From contig OX345646.1 of NCBI GenBank assembly GCA_947044365.1, positions 2,984,827-3,048,826 on the forward strand: a stretch of DNA of 64,000 nt. Direction: 5' to 3'. Below the pieces are notes generated by a model, which was not told the origin of the DNA, made no database searches, and saw only the letters and a program-made list of their open reading frames with translations. The translations under genes were made by a program, and so were the position numbers. Source of the DNA: Petrosia ficiformis (Eukaryota > Porifera > Demospongiae > Haplosclerida > Petrosiidae). Shown piece by piece: positions 35,301-42,502 of this stretch. Within the stretch, counting starts at the first letter, position 1. Every line of letters begins with the position of its first letter.

Positions 35301-37832
35301 TTGCTATGTGATATATATATACAATGTACGTCACTGTATTGACCCTAGAATTGACTAGTGTGGCGTGGCGTGGCGTGGCACAGTGTGGCCCAATGTGGCA
35401 CAGCACATCTTTTTTGTGCTTCTTTTGCACTTGCATTATTATTATAAACGACAATTCTTTTAGCATACAAATTTGATGGAAGGTTATATTTCAACAGAAA
35501 GAAAAGAGATGAAGAGAGTCAGGGGAAAATGCAGGAGACTGGTCAGTTGGAAATGGGTGGAGCTAATATAATCAACAGTTTACATTGTCTTGTGTCTACA
35601 GCCCTTGGTGCATGAATCACGTAACAACCTCAACTTCAGTATATATCCTACATGTATAATTGTATATGTACATGTACACAATATAAAACAAAATTACAAA
35701 TGTAGAAGTGTACGGAACGTTTAGGAAATGTAATGGCTCTGCGGCTGAGCTGTGTTGTATTATATATTGCACTTTGATTTTGATTATGAACTTCTGATTT
35801 CACTTCAGTTGCACTATGACAGCAAACAATCTCAATTAGCATTAATCCGTGTTAAAGAACCACTGAAAACTCAGATTAGTAGGCTTCAATTCTTGTATAA
35901 TAGTCATTTGCCAGAAAAAGAGATGAGTAGTCTAGGTATCCAGAGAGTACCTATATATGGGCAGGAAGCACTAAAACACGGAATATGGCATACAGATTAT
36001 GGAATACACAAACAAAAAGACGTGGCGCAGCAGGCTATTGCCTATGTAGTGAATATGGTTTTTCCTTTTGTTAAATAAAGCAATACTTCATGAGATCTTG
36101 GAATTGAAGAGGTTTTGAATAACAAGTGTAATGACGGAGTGGTGTTAGCCAAGGAACAAGTAAAGTTAAAAGGAAGAAATTTGCAGGTTCAGCAACAATT
36201 TCGAGTTTGTGAAGTGTTGAATGATTTGAGTAAAGAGCATTTCCAATTTGATGTGTCTCAATGTGAAGAGATGAAAGACTGCTACATAAGTCATAAATGT
36301 AAACTTCGTGTAGAACGACTTATTGAATATCTTCAAAAAAAGGAAACAGAAAAGAACACTTTACTTGATCATCTTCTATAGCAAATTCATCATGCACTTC
36401 TGAGAAAGTAATGTTTCAAATTGCTAAAGTCATCGGGAAAGAAATTAAAGAAATCTGCTCCACTGAAGCTTTGAGGCAGTATGGATTGAACTAGTACAGA
36501 AAATGCCAACCTTGATAACAAAACTTTCAGCAGTAATACCTAAGAAATGTAGCAGTAAACCGCTTTTATGTCTCATTTGTGGAATGCTTTTAAAGCAGCA
36601 GTTTAGTAAGTGTCTCTTGTACAAAGGGTGTTATCTATTCTCTTATAAGGAAATGGAACAAATAAACAGGATTGTATTATTTATGAAACTAATAATTTTT
36701 TTAATTGAGTCTCCTTTTCAAATTTATAACTGTTTACAACCACTCATGCTGCGTTTATCTCTCTTTAGCACAATCAAGTTCATAGACAGACTTTCACAAG
36801 ACTTTGACAGGAATACACATGGATGGTTTTGTTCTGTTATGGATTCCCTAAATACCTGTTGATCAATTGACAAATTATCATGAATTTTATTACGTTATAT
36901 AGGTCAAGTCAACTAACATCCCAGGTTATCTGTAGAGCCTTTTTGAAGCTTTTTTTACTTGTAATGAATCATTGCTAAGTGCTGTTTCACTACTGCTAAG
37001 GTGGATTTAGCAGCTGTAGCTGTTAATGCAATGATGTTGATCGCGGTTTGCATGATGCTTCTTAGCTCACCAAGATGAGCAAATGCTGTTCTAAATTCGT
37101 CACCCGAATAAATATTGTCACAAAGGATAAATTCTTTTCTTGTATATTTTTACAATTACTAACCATGACTTCACATAATGTGCTTCATCTACAGCGAGTG
37201 CCATGAGTTTTTCTTTGTAGGCAGAACACATGAACATGCCTCGATACATAGGATTACAGATTCACGACTTAAGAAGACTAATTGTACTTTCCCATTAATT
37301 ACATCAGATATAGCTGTCCCATCAGTTTGGGTTTCTACAAATTCAGTGTTAATACCCTTAGAAAAAACTTGCTCCTCTGGTTGTGTTGTAAATCAGTAAA
37401 TTAAAAAACGATATTCACTACATAGCCTGCTACGCATGCAGGTAACGCCTTTCATGACGTAGGTGTTGCACAGCCTCCTTCTTACAAACCTCCTATCGCC
37501 TACCACACTTCTGCTAGTTTTCTGAACGAATACTATACCTACAATTGACCAGACTCTCTTTCCTGTATGGGGGAGGGACTGGCTACGCAAGACTAATAGC
37601 ACATACAACATGTACTATTCAAGATGTAAACAGCGTACTTGTAGTTAATGCAACACTACAAGTCACAGAAGAAGTTATTATACATTAAAAAAAAACCTGA
37701 TTAATCAAATAATTACCTGTATTGGAGGTACCACTCCTACAGAGGAAAGGCAGTGAGGTCTACGAGGGGAGGAGGGATGATATGAGAAGTTTGGTCGATC
37801 CAGTGTATGATCATGATGTTCTGAAAGCTCCA
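9054..37832 (-). CDS. ERCC6L2-like SNF2 helicase gene (partial, ten exons found)
   Basis: Ten exons on the minus strand (listed separately) encode the N-terminal half of an SNF2/Rad54-type ATPase core. In order they give '[15 protein letters not shown]', Walker A 'DDMGLGKT', '[12 protein letters not shown]', 'VVLTTHDT', motif II 'DEVH' (DEAH is usual), '[11 protein letters not shown]', '[15 protein letters not shown]' and the Cys-rich '[13 protein letters not shown]'. That last insert and the local order fit ERCC6L2, a DNA-repair translocase, better than ERCC6 or RAD54. Phases agree at the junctions checked. The helicase C-terminal lobe should lie to the left but was not found in 1-9053. The true start exon is also unresolved. 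Introns reach 7 kb and are full of transposons. Confidence 0.85.
9203..10640. other. Intronic stretch without recognised features
   Basis: AT-rich intron of the ERCC6L2-like gene. A 71-codon open stretch at 9728-9943 (+) has no recognisable motif. I see no terminal repeats or coding remnants that I can name. Confidence 0.4.
10735..11056. mobile_element. Degraded relative of the 24909-25289 hAT MITE
   Basis: Contains 'attatccggataattatc', 'catccggatg', 'gtttgcacatgtgcagaaat' and 'aataaaatggcg', which match, in inverted order, blocks of the intact element at 24909-25289. The ends are worn and no target duplication is visible. Confidence 0.5.
11065..11451. mobile_element. hAT-type MITE with 8-bp target duplication gaacagat
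   Basis: Left end 'tagtgttgtacctacatac' and right end 'gtataggtacaacaata' are inverted repeats. The 8 bp 'gaacagat' lies on both sides (11057-11064 and 11452-11459). Inside are many copies of 'tataggtataggca'. There is no transposase. Confidence 0.85.
11555..12068 (-). repeat. Local repeat family, copy B
   Basis: Reverse-orientation copy running from 'gtgtatatagagaaaaaaac' to 'atggccctacgggccat'. It includes the longer internal variant ('gatggcactagtgtctctac') shared with copy G at 45308-45826. Confidence 0.8.
12951..14742 (-). pseudogene. piggyBac transposase (DDE_Tnp_1_7), broken
   Basis: The start at 14742 opens an acidic N-terminus ('[16 protein letters not shown]', then '...[14 protein letters not shown]'), as in piggyBac proteins. 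The middle is recognisable by '[20 protein letters not shown]' and '[16 protein letters not shown]', present twice because of a 467-bp tandem duplication. The C-terminal part has '[18 protein letters not shown]', 'SIDEAMI' (first catalytic Asp) and '[20 protein letters not shown]' (second Asp). The frame shifts several times and the third catalytic region and Cys-rich C-terminus are not seen. It would once have cut and pasted the element at TTAA sites. Confidence 0.8.
13341..14274. repeat. 467-bp direct tandem duplication (two units)
   Basis: Unit 1 (13341-13807) and unit 2 (13808-14274) both begin 'agtgttgtcagcgaaatgca' and end 'gttgacgacaaagatgtgt'. The encoded ORFs in the two units (13447-13659 and 13914-14126) are identical, so the copies are very recent or an assembly artefact. 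Confidence 0.9.
15431..16306 (+). mobile_element. Deleted hAT transposon with 8-bp target duplication aaaataat
   Basis: Ends 'tagtgttgcac' and 'gtgcaacacta' are exact 11-bp inverted repeats flanked by 'aaaataat' at 15423-15430 and 16307-16314. Subterminal 'atcggtatcgg'-type repeats occur on both sides. At 15922-16053 (+) a short open stretch reads '[20 protein letters not shown]' then '[15 protein letters not shown]', the hAT C-terminal dimerisation motif. All other transposase parts are gone. Confidence 0.9.
16325..16578 (-). CDS. ERCC6L2-like exon (LRRTK motif)
   Basis: Acceptor 'ttttag' and donor 'gtttgc' bound 254 bp reading '[20 protein letters not shown]', '[13 protein letters not shown]' and '[15 protein letters not shown]'. 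The first codon joins to exon 17541-17603 as Trp, and the last base joins 9054-9202 as Asp. The 'KRELAT' segment is shared with ERCC6L2 proteins. The donor lies just outside the hAT element ending at 16306. Confidence 0.9.
17541..17603 (-). CDS. ERCC6L2-like exon (LTGTALQNN motif III)
   Basis: 63 bp between 'ttctctag' and 'gtaatt' reads '[20 protein letters not shown]', SNF2 motif III and the following helix. It needs two bases from the upstream exon and leaves two for the next; both fit. Confidence 0.9.
18300..18545. repeat. Relative of the interior of the hAT element at 15431-16306
   Basis: 'caacactcgccttgctgctt', 'aacaactctt.tttccagtaa' and 'ttttataa.a.gagag' recur in the same order as at about 15750-15880. 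This suggests an older copy of the same hAT family without recognisable ends. Confidence 0.45.
18735..19395. mobile_element. TTAACCCTTGC-ended MITE, copy 1
   Basis: The segment shares an ordered set of blocks with 29590-30225: 'aatgaatgcact', 'actgtaataattatta', a (TG)n run, 'cttcaatcatgt', 'gttgtagcagcc', 'caagctgtgattcga' and a final 'gcaagggt'. The right end read inward is 'TTAACCCTTGCTCACATAG', so a piggyBac-like origin is plausible. A (CAAA/CAGA)n run lies at 19327-19367. Confidence 0.5.
19742..20146 (-). repeat. Local repeat family, copy C
   Basis: Diverged reverse copy running from 'gagtatccctacaactgctt' through 'aatcatcatggttgacta' to 'aatcataggggtggccat'. It lacks the outermost 'ctctatatacacttgt' block. 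Confidence 0.65.
20753..20795 (-). CDS. Tentative ERCC6L2-like exon between motifs II and III
   Basis: 43 bp lie between a good acceptor ('gatatttgcag') and donor ('gtaagt') and read '[14 protein letters not shown]'. The phase fits exon 17541-17603, and it fits exon 23377-23440 if that exon uses its second GT. Length and position match the segment between 'DEAHxIK' and 'LTGT' in this family, but the residues alone are not diagnostic. Confidence 0.4.
20841..21200. mobile_element. hAT-type MITE with 8-bp target duplication agtacact
   Basis: Ends 'cagggttctcg' and 'cgagaaccctg' are exact 11-bp inverted repeats. 'agtacact' flanks both sides (20833-20840, 21201-21208). A minus-strand start at 21066 ('[20 protein letters not shown]') looks like the first residues of a hAT-type transposase, but nothing else of one remains. 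Confidence 0.9.
21209..22800. other. Intronic stretch without recognised features
   Basis: ERCC6L2-like intron. Short ORFs at 21358-21669 and 22000-22185 have no recognisable motif. I see no gene or complete element here. Confidence 0.4.
22817..23303 (-). repeat. Local repeat family, copy D (full length)
   Basis: Runs from 'acaagtgtatatagagaaaa' to 'gggatggccctacgggccat'. It is a close inverted match of copy E at 32014-32492, including 'aactacgtatacaacgcata' and 'cattaattgaccgagccccc'. A further short end fragment ('aatcaaagggatagccttgt') lies at 23330-23375 next to an ERCC6L2-like exon. Confidence 0.85.
23377..23440 (-). CDS. ERCC6L2-like exon (motif II, DEVH)
   Basis: Acceptor 'tttttgcag' is followed by '[20 protein letters not shown]'. 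The Walker B/motif II box is DEVH instead of DEAH. Two donors are possible, 'gtaagt' right after the Lys codon (exon 23381-23440) or 'gtaatg' four bases later. The second fits the tentative next exon. Confidence 0.85.
24372..24471 (-). CDS. ERCC6L2-like exon (LTTHDT, motif Ib region)
   Basis: 100 bp between 'cctcttag' and 'gtaaga' reads '[20 protein letters not shown]' then '[13 protein letters not shown]'. It takes two bases from exon 29480-29574 and ends in phase 0. The segment matches the '..R..KQ....ALTTYET' region of ERCC6L2 proteins. Confidence 0.88.
24909..25289. mobile_element. hAT-type MITE with 8-bp target duplication atttatat
   Basis: Left end 'tagggctgcaatgaata' and right end 'attcatttcagctcta' are inverted repeats. 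'atttatat' lies on both sides (24901-24908, 25290-25297). Several 'atccggat' motifs lie inside. There is no ORF. It ends 22 bp before the Tc1 element. Confidence 0.9.
25485..25890. mobile_element. hAT-type MITE nested in the Tc1 element, duplication acgcaacg
   Basis: Perfect 16-bp inverted repeats 'tagtgatgggcgatac' and 'gtatcgcccatcacta' are flanked by 'acgcaacg' on both sides (25477-25484, 25891-25898). The minus-strand ORF at 25575-25835 shows no known domain. This insertion is younger than the Tc1 copy. Confidence 0.93.
26337..27730 (+). CDS. BEN-domain protein gene carried by the Tc1 element
   Basis: Five exons fit by phase: 26337-26399, 26462-26584, 26648-26836 and 26889-27730, preceded by a probable damaged one near 26080-26210 reading '[15 protein letters not shown]'. 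Introns have GT-AG borders. The protein has a Lys-rich segment ('RKKQKN' type, likely nuclear signal), an acidic segment ('[14 protein letters not shown]'), a short coiled coil ('[20 protein letters not shown]'), a Ser/Gln/Pro stretch with a repeated 'FQSPPI.YNQTSQ' unit, and at the C-terminus a BEN-like domain ('[20 protein letters not shown]' to 'AIGQVCKRL'). BEN domains bind DNA or chromatin proteins. The putative first exon ends in an in-frame TAG before its donor, so this copy may be dead. Confidence 0.75.
28081..29039 (-). pseudogene. Tc1-like DD34E transposase, inactivated
   Basis: The main frame 28950-28081 gives '[20 protein letters not shown]' (second HTH and GRPR-like linker), 'VIFTNECTV', '[11 protein letters not shown]' and '[17 protein letters not shown]'. 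The second Asp and the Glu are 34 residues apart, so the family is DD34E. The first catalytic Asp is Asn (codon at 28627-28629), probably by one base change. The first HTH ('[19 protein letters not shown]') lies upstream at about 28960-29035 in another frame, so a frameshift near 28955 splits the gene. The enzyme should be inactive; it would otherwise cut at the 25313/29303 ends. Confidence 0.9.
29306..29405. repeat. (TA)n microsatellite at the Tc1 insertion edge
   Basis: About 100 bp of TA repeats with 'acatgtatata' interruptions directly follow the right end of the Tc1 element. The element probably landed in an existing TA tract. Confidence 0.85.
29480..29574 (-). CDS. ERCC6L2-like exon (motif Ia, TPGSVLYNW)
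   Basis: Acceptor 'ttgtcacag' starts '[20 protein letters not shown]' then '[11 protein letters not shown]'; donor 'gttagt'. It enters in phase 0 from exon 31318-31392 and leaves two bases for 24372-24471. It lies only 176 bp outside the Tc1 element. Confidence 0.9.
29590..30225. mobile_element. TTAACCCTTGC-ended MITE, copy 2
   Basis: Ordered match to 18735-19395: 'taatgaatgcact', 'actgtaataattatta', a (TG)n run, 'cttcaatcatgt' and 'gttgtagcagcc'. Left 'cataacccttgccacaag' and right 'cgtgggcaagggtgaat' form an inverted repeat. Confidence 0.55.
31318..31392 (-). CDS. ERCC6L2-like exon (after Walker A)
   Basis: 75 bp between 'atttatag' and 'gtatgt' reads '[20 protein letters not shown]'. It enters and leaves in phase 0 and continues directly from 'GLGKTIQ' of exon 34182-34328, as in other SNF2 helicases (Q-VISFLAAVL). 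Confidence 0.88.
32014..32492 (+). repeat. Local repeat family, copy E (full length)
   Basis: Begins 'ttttatggtcgtagggccat' and ends 'ttctctatatacacttgt'. 'catccctatgattgcttt' occurs inverted at both ends, and a second 'agcagtcatagggata' copy lies just inside the right end. It is the best full-length reference for the family, together with copy D. Confidence 0.85.
33114..33708. mobile_element. MITE with 'tttaatgtctcgg' inverted ends
   Basis: Left arm 'taggtaggttcca...atttaatgtctcggc' and right arm 'ccgagacattaaatagagaa...cactacctg' form an imperfect inverted repeat of roughly 45 bp. 'gagggtgttgc' inside is also mirrored near the right end ('aacaccctcaactg'). A 61-codon ORF at 33262-33447 has no known domain. 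Confidence 0.6.
34182..34328 (-). CDS. ERCC6L2-like exon (Walker A, GLGKT)
   Basis: 147 bp between 'ttaatag' and 'gtatta' reads '[20 protein letters not shown]', '[13 protein letters not shown]' and '[14 protein letters not shown]'. The 'LR.YQ.EGVQFLY' Q-motif and the Walker A lysine are intact, so the ATPase half is not obviously dead. Phase 0 on both sides. Confidence 0.93.
34364..34693. mobile_element. hAT-type MITE with 8-bp target duplication gaatattt
   Basis: Ends 'tagtgatgtgcgaata' and 'gtattgcaaatctcta' are imperfect inverted repeats. 'gaatattt' flanks both sides (34356-34363, 34694-34701). The same family inserted at 56074-56419. It sits 36 bp from an ERCC6L2-like exon. Confidence 0.88.
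35790..36400 (+). other. Unrecognised coding-like stretch, interrupted
   Basis: Two consecutive open stretches look like protein ('[20 protein letters not shown]' in 35752-36078 and '[20 protein letters not shown]' in 36115-36381), with stops between them. No start, splice pattern or family is recognised. A dead mobile-element ORF inside the ERCC6L2-like intron is the likeliest source. Confidence 0.3.
36950..37395 (-). pseudogene. RecQ-like helicase fragment
   Basis: Minus-strand pieces read '[20 protein letters not shown]', then in a shifted frame '[17 protein letters not shown]' (DEAH box), and after a short gap '[17 protein letters not shown]' and 'NIIALTATA' (motif III). The order matches RecQ-type helicases (DEAH-C-..W-GDEFR....LR....ALTATA). 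Walker A and the C-terminal half are absent and frames shift, so it is a dead fragment in the ERCC6L2-like intron. Confidence 0.7.
37717..37832 (-). CDS. ERCC6L2-like first recognised exon
   Basis: 116 bp between 'gtctcacag' and 'gtaatt' reads '[20 protein letters not shown]' and ends 'VGVVPPIQ'. It is joined in phase 0 to '[13 protein letters not shown]' of the next exon. It needs one base from an upstream exon that I could not place; a short coding exon or start in 37880-38100 is likely. Confidence 0.6.
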
Positions 37833-38551
37833 CTGTGAGACAAATACATACTAAAACATAATAATTTATGTTAATATCAGGTCTTACTTTCACTAATAGT
37901 TATATGGCGTACTAAACAGCTACATCGCTAATTGCTTGCATGGAGCATGGCAAATGTTAGGTGCGCGCATGCCCCACTAGGCTAGGCCCACCCATGCCCA
38001 TGGCCCACGTGACCGTGACGAGACGCCTACGCACTAAACATGTAATATTATTACTACTGGTGGGTTTAAAAGTGGAGATACGTCTCGGAAATTGGAGCTG
38101 TGTCAACTGTTCAAAGTGACACAGTCGTTATCAAGTTTGGTATGCTAACATTATAATCTAAGTAAGCTGCAAAATAATTAAAAGAATTGTTACTATTTTA
38201 CTCATTGGACCCCGGGCTCCTTGTCATTGATCAAAACGACCGTTTCATGCATAATTCTAATGTTAAAAACTGGACGTAAATTATGCTTTCAGTTTATACA
38301 ATCCCAGCATAACTGTAAACTAGCAACACATTTCTATAAAGTTGTGAATTTTTTAAAATATGAAGATTTCCCCTTCATTAAGTTTGTTATAATAATAATA
38401 ATTATAATCATGCTTATAATAAAATTGTCAACTTTAATCTGTTTACAACATAATCATAATTACAATTACATTAGTAATAGTTTTCATTACATATTACTAT
38501 AATTTATTCATTCCTGTCTGCTCAAACCCTAACAACTTACATACATTTTAT

Positions 38552-39871
38552 TTATACATACTTGGGTTTTGCTGAGTAGTCCAAAATTATGTAAGGATTA
38601 AAAAGTGCAGTAAAATCAGCTTGTTTAGTTATCACATCTCGTATATCAGCCATAACATGTCTTGGAAGATAGCTCATAACTTTATCGATAACTTCCATGT
38701 CATAATTAGCACACAAAGCTGACATACATAAATTATATAGTGTTGGGATACCAAACTTCATAATGACGGTGTCACTATGATTTGGACAGTTCCAAGATGT
38801 TTCTCCTCTCTTAAACCCACCAGTGGTAATTGTGATAGCTTCATAGGGTGTAGGATGGTACACACCACTGCTATGCCACTTGCGTCCATCAAGACTACCA
38901 GGTAAATTTAGTTGTTCCCATTTCAATGAATTTGTTTTAAGAATCCAGGCATCATCAATTTGGTCGGACAACTTGTTTTGCCCCCAAATAACAAGTAAGC
39001 GTTGTTCAAACAAAGATGAATGGTGACACTCATGGTCATCTCTTGGAGGAGAAATAAAGTCTGGATCTAATAGACAAACAGCTGAATGTAGAGATCGAAG
39101 ACAAGGCCACGGTTCATTACCAGATGGAATAATGGGACCTGACCAACACCAGGAAGATGTATTCAAAATGTGTATCTCGTGCACACGGTTGAAACGTTGT
39201 CTACCCCCGAAAAGAAGTATTCTTGATTGGTCTATACGTGTAAAGCTAAAGGCTGCACAAGGTGGTGGTTTAATACCTTTAGTTTCCTGATTTATCCATT
39301 TCGACTCTAAAACACTATACAGATGTAATTCATTAGTCCACATAAAGATAGACTCTTCATTGAAGTCATAACCAGCACCTTTCTGAAGCTCAACACCTTC
39401 ACACTTCAGCCCAAATCCACCAAATATAAGAATTGTGCTTTCATCTAATGCTATCATTCCACATAAATACTTTCGCATTGGACCCTCTTTGTCATTGATA
39501 GGTATTAACTTCCGCCATTGATTGGTTTCTAAATTCAGCTGCCATAAATCCCGATTATACTCTATAGCACCAGCTGCATATCCACCAAACAGGTAAAACA
39601 TGTTTCTGATAGCAACAAGGGACATTCCAGTTATGCTTCGAGGCATTTCATCAACCTCACTAGTTGTTGTGTATTCATTCCACGTATTTTTTGTAAAATC
39701 ATATGATTCGAGTTTGTCTAATCCATGATTACGTTTGAAAGCTGTGTCTCCCCTCCATCGATAAAACTTGTCATCATAGACGGACACTCCAGAACCAATT
39801 TTTCTTCCTTGCATAATATGTACAATCAACCTATGGCCATTCTTGTGGGCTAGGCTGTTAAACGCCCACAA
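38552..39871 (-). CDS. Kelch-repeat protein, single exon
   Basis: A 439-aa intronless ORF. Kelch blades are visible as 'MFYLFGGYAAGAIEYNRDLW', 'STILIFGGFGLKCEGV', 'SRILLFGGRQRFNRVHEIHI' and 'LLVIWGQNKLSDQIDDAWIL', each followed by a Trp-containing strand. This is enough for about five to six blades of a beta-propeller. The C-terminus ('LCMSALCANYDMEVIDKVMS', then 'YLPRHVMADI') is helical, as in KLHDC1/2/3-like proteins, which act as substrate receptors of cullin-RING ligases. No BTB or BACK domain is present. The assignment to that subgroup is inference. It starts 46 bp from a possible plus-strand gene and ends about 0.7 kb before the ERCC6L2-like 5' exon. Confidence 0.85.
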   Translation of the reverse strand: MWAFNSLAHKNGHRLIVHIMQGRKIGSGVSVYDDKFYRWRGDTAFKRNHGLDKLESYDFTKNTWNEYTTTSEVDEMPRSITGMSLVAIRNMFYLFGGYAAGAIEYNRDLWQLNLETNQWRKLIPINDKEGPMRKYLCGMIALDESTILIFGGFGLKCEGVELQKGAGYDFNEESIFMWTNELHLYSVLESKWINQETKGIKPPPCAAFSFTRIDQSRILLFGGRQRFNRVHEIHILNTSSWCWSGPIIPSGNEPWPCLRSLHSAVCLLDPDFISPPRDDHECHHSSLFEQRLLVIWGQNKLSDQIDDAWILKTNSLKWEQLNLPGSLDGRKWHSSGVYHPTPYEAITITTGGFKRGETSWNCPNHSDTVIMKFGIPTLYNLCMSALCANYDMEVIDKVMSYLPRHVMADIRDVITKQADFTALFNPYIILDYSAKPKYV

Positions 39872-39917
39872 TTATGGAGTTGCGTCAAAATTATTCGCGT
39901 CTCCCGACTCAAACAAC

Positions 39918-40055
39918 ATGGATGATAACCCTAACGATCCCAAGGATGTCGGATATAGTATATCAGAAGGGGTAATAATGGAGCAGCCAACACAAAACAA
40001 TTTTGACTCATTTGGCACCCAATACACAATTAACGGATGTATACAAATGAACAGG
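39918..40055 (+). CDS. Possible first exon of a divergent gene
   Basis: An ATG at 39918 opens 'MDDNPNDPKDVGYSISEGVI' and continues to 'NGCIQMNR' before a possible donor 'gtcagt' near 40056. The composition is hydrophilic and coding-like, and the position, head-to-head with the kelch gene, suits a bidirectional promoter. No continuation exon or family is recognised. Confidence 0.3.
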
Positions 40056-40473
40056 GTCAGTACAGCCAAATCAAAAACATACATAATACCGTATATAACC
40101 TTATCAAAACATCTGTTGTTCTTTTAAGCTTGGAGCATCTTACAAGACTTACATAATCCTGACTGAGTCTTTGATAATACACTCACATTTATATAGCACA
40201 AGGTTCTAGGTGTGGTTGTATTAAACTATAGTACATGAAAACTATGGACTAATTATTTCATGCTAAGTTGCATGAAACTTAATAATTACGGTTGTACTAG
40301 GGGGAGGGGTAGTTGAAACTCTCTAGTCTTGCCAGCTTCTTGCTGCATACAATCTGGTTCCATTCTGTATTTTTTGGAAGCCACACCCATCCGGGGGTAT
40401 AATTATTGGGCCTAAATGTTTTCACTGATAGTTTATTTTCAGAAACAAAGCTAAACACGGCCCACGGGTGGGA

Positions 40474-41570
40474 AACAATGGCGGGGTAACTGTAGTTGCT
40501 CTCTGAGAAAGATCGGAGTTTGATAGTGTCTAGAAAGGTAAATTTTATGGTTTCAGTGAAAAGCTACAGAATTCAGCTTTCTTCAGCCTCTTGTAACTAT
40601 AAAAGTAAAATGAATTTCCAGAAAACGGCTCTATTTGTTTTCTGGAAATGCATTGTACTTGGTGCACGCCATGATTGGTGGGCGTGGCTTTCTCGGTTTT
40701 GTACTTATTGCGATTGCAAAAATGGACATTTTATATATGTTTTATCAATTCCAGGACCCTATAAAGGTGATTAGAAGATATGAAGGTTGCTACTACACCA
40801 GGTTAGAGTCATATTATATAATATTCTATTTTGAAACCGATTGGAGTCGTATCCGCCCACTCCCTAGTAGCACCTTAAACTGAGCCTCCTCACTAGAGGG
40901 CATATATGATATACATCATGATTATTATAATGGTCGAGATATTGGAAATGTCTCATGAAATGGGCTTTTCACTTATGTACGTACAGTACATCTGTCAAGT
41001 GGAATTAAAGTTTTCATACTTCAAACAATGAAACAGTTACTAATACAACATAGTTATTCTATACCATGCACTAGGGCTACGTGTAGCTATAGCCTCTACT
41101 ATCATGCAGTATTTCAAATCATATTACACTGCCATGAGAATGACTGATGTGGCAGTGATGATGTGGCATTAATCCTTACATTAAGGTGGTACTAGGGAGT
41201 GGGTGGATGCGACTCCAATCAGTTTCAAAATAGAATATTATATAATATGACTCTAACCTGGTGTAATAGCAACCTTCATATCTTCTGATCATCTTTATAT
41301 TTGTCTGGAAGACAGAGAGTGTTGGAAAAATCTCCATTTTAGCAATCGCAATAAGTACAAAACCAAGAAAGCCACGCCCACCAATCATGGCGTGCACCAA
41401 TTTTGAGAAAACAAATAGAGCCGTTTTCTGAAAATTCATTTTACTTTTATGAGGCTGAAGAAAGCTGAATTCCGTAGCTTTTCACTGAAACCATAAAATT
41501 TACCTTTCTAGACGCTATCAAACTCCGATCTTTCTCAGAGAGCAACTACAGTTACCCTGCCATTTTTGTT
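40474..41570. repeat. Long inverted repeat, arms about 390 bp
   Basis: Left arm 40474-40876 ('ggggtaactgtagttgctct' to 'cactccctagtagcacctta') is mirrored by 41187-41570 ('aaggtggtactagggagtg' to 'agagcaactacagttaccct') with few mismatches and one short deletion. The spacer is about 300 bp. Weak ORFs in both arms ('MNFQKTALFVF') mirror each other. It may be a foldback element or an inverted duplication; a transcript across it would form a long hairpin. Confidence 0.9.
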
Positions 41571-42502
41571 CTCAAATATCATGATAGCTGCCTTTTATTT
41601 CAATTTTTTAACATCGAAAATCGAATAACTGTATTTTTTCAAGGTCTTATCCTGACAGGGGGGGGAGAGGTGGCTTAACCCCCCTAATCTTAAACCAGTG
41701 TGGGCTCTAGCACCGCACCCCCACACTGTTCCTATGCCTTTCCGATTTGTGGGAAAATGTCTCTTTCTGCAAATTAAGTGGTGGTTAGACTCTACTTGCA
41801 TTTAGTGGCATTTACTCAATATAATTATATGTAACCTAATTCTGTCTTATTAATTAATGTACTAATTGGTAGCTATAATCAAAATCCTTGTTAAAACTGG
41901 TCTTACTCATCTATCATGCCGCCATGATTGAGGTATTACTATTATAATTATGAATAGACTAATTAATCATTTTATGCCAGGGGTTACATGAAGCTTGAGC
42001 CTCCTCACTAGAAATCAAATATAATTATACTTCATAATTATTTATAATAGTTGACCTCTGGAAAAACCATGATGGTGTTTGTGATGCTCAGCAGGGTTTT
42101 CTGCATCTGTTCACCTGTAAACGTAATCATAGAATTTATGCTGTCCTACTCTATATTAAGCATTTGGCCATACAAATAACATAACACACCATCATCCTCA
42201 GCTTGTGCATTAATTGCATTAACCACCATGCAGTACTTGTTTATCTTTTACATTCATGTCCTTGTATTTGGAAACGTCTTTACTGTTTTTGATAAAATCT
42301 TATTATAATCACATTATTATTATTATTAGTGTCATTATTAAAAATTTTAATATCGTTCCATTACTACACAATGTGTACAGTAAAGGATGAACTATTACAA
42401 CTTCTACATAATTATTTTGTTATGAAAAACGTATTGTTTCATTAATAATTTCAAACTTTACTTAAAATTAATTTCATAATTCATACATATTGTCATAAAC
42501 CT

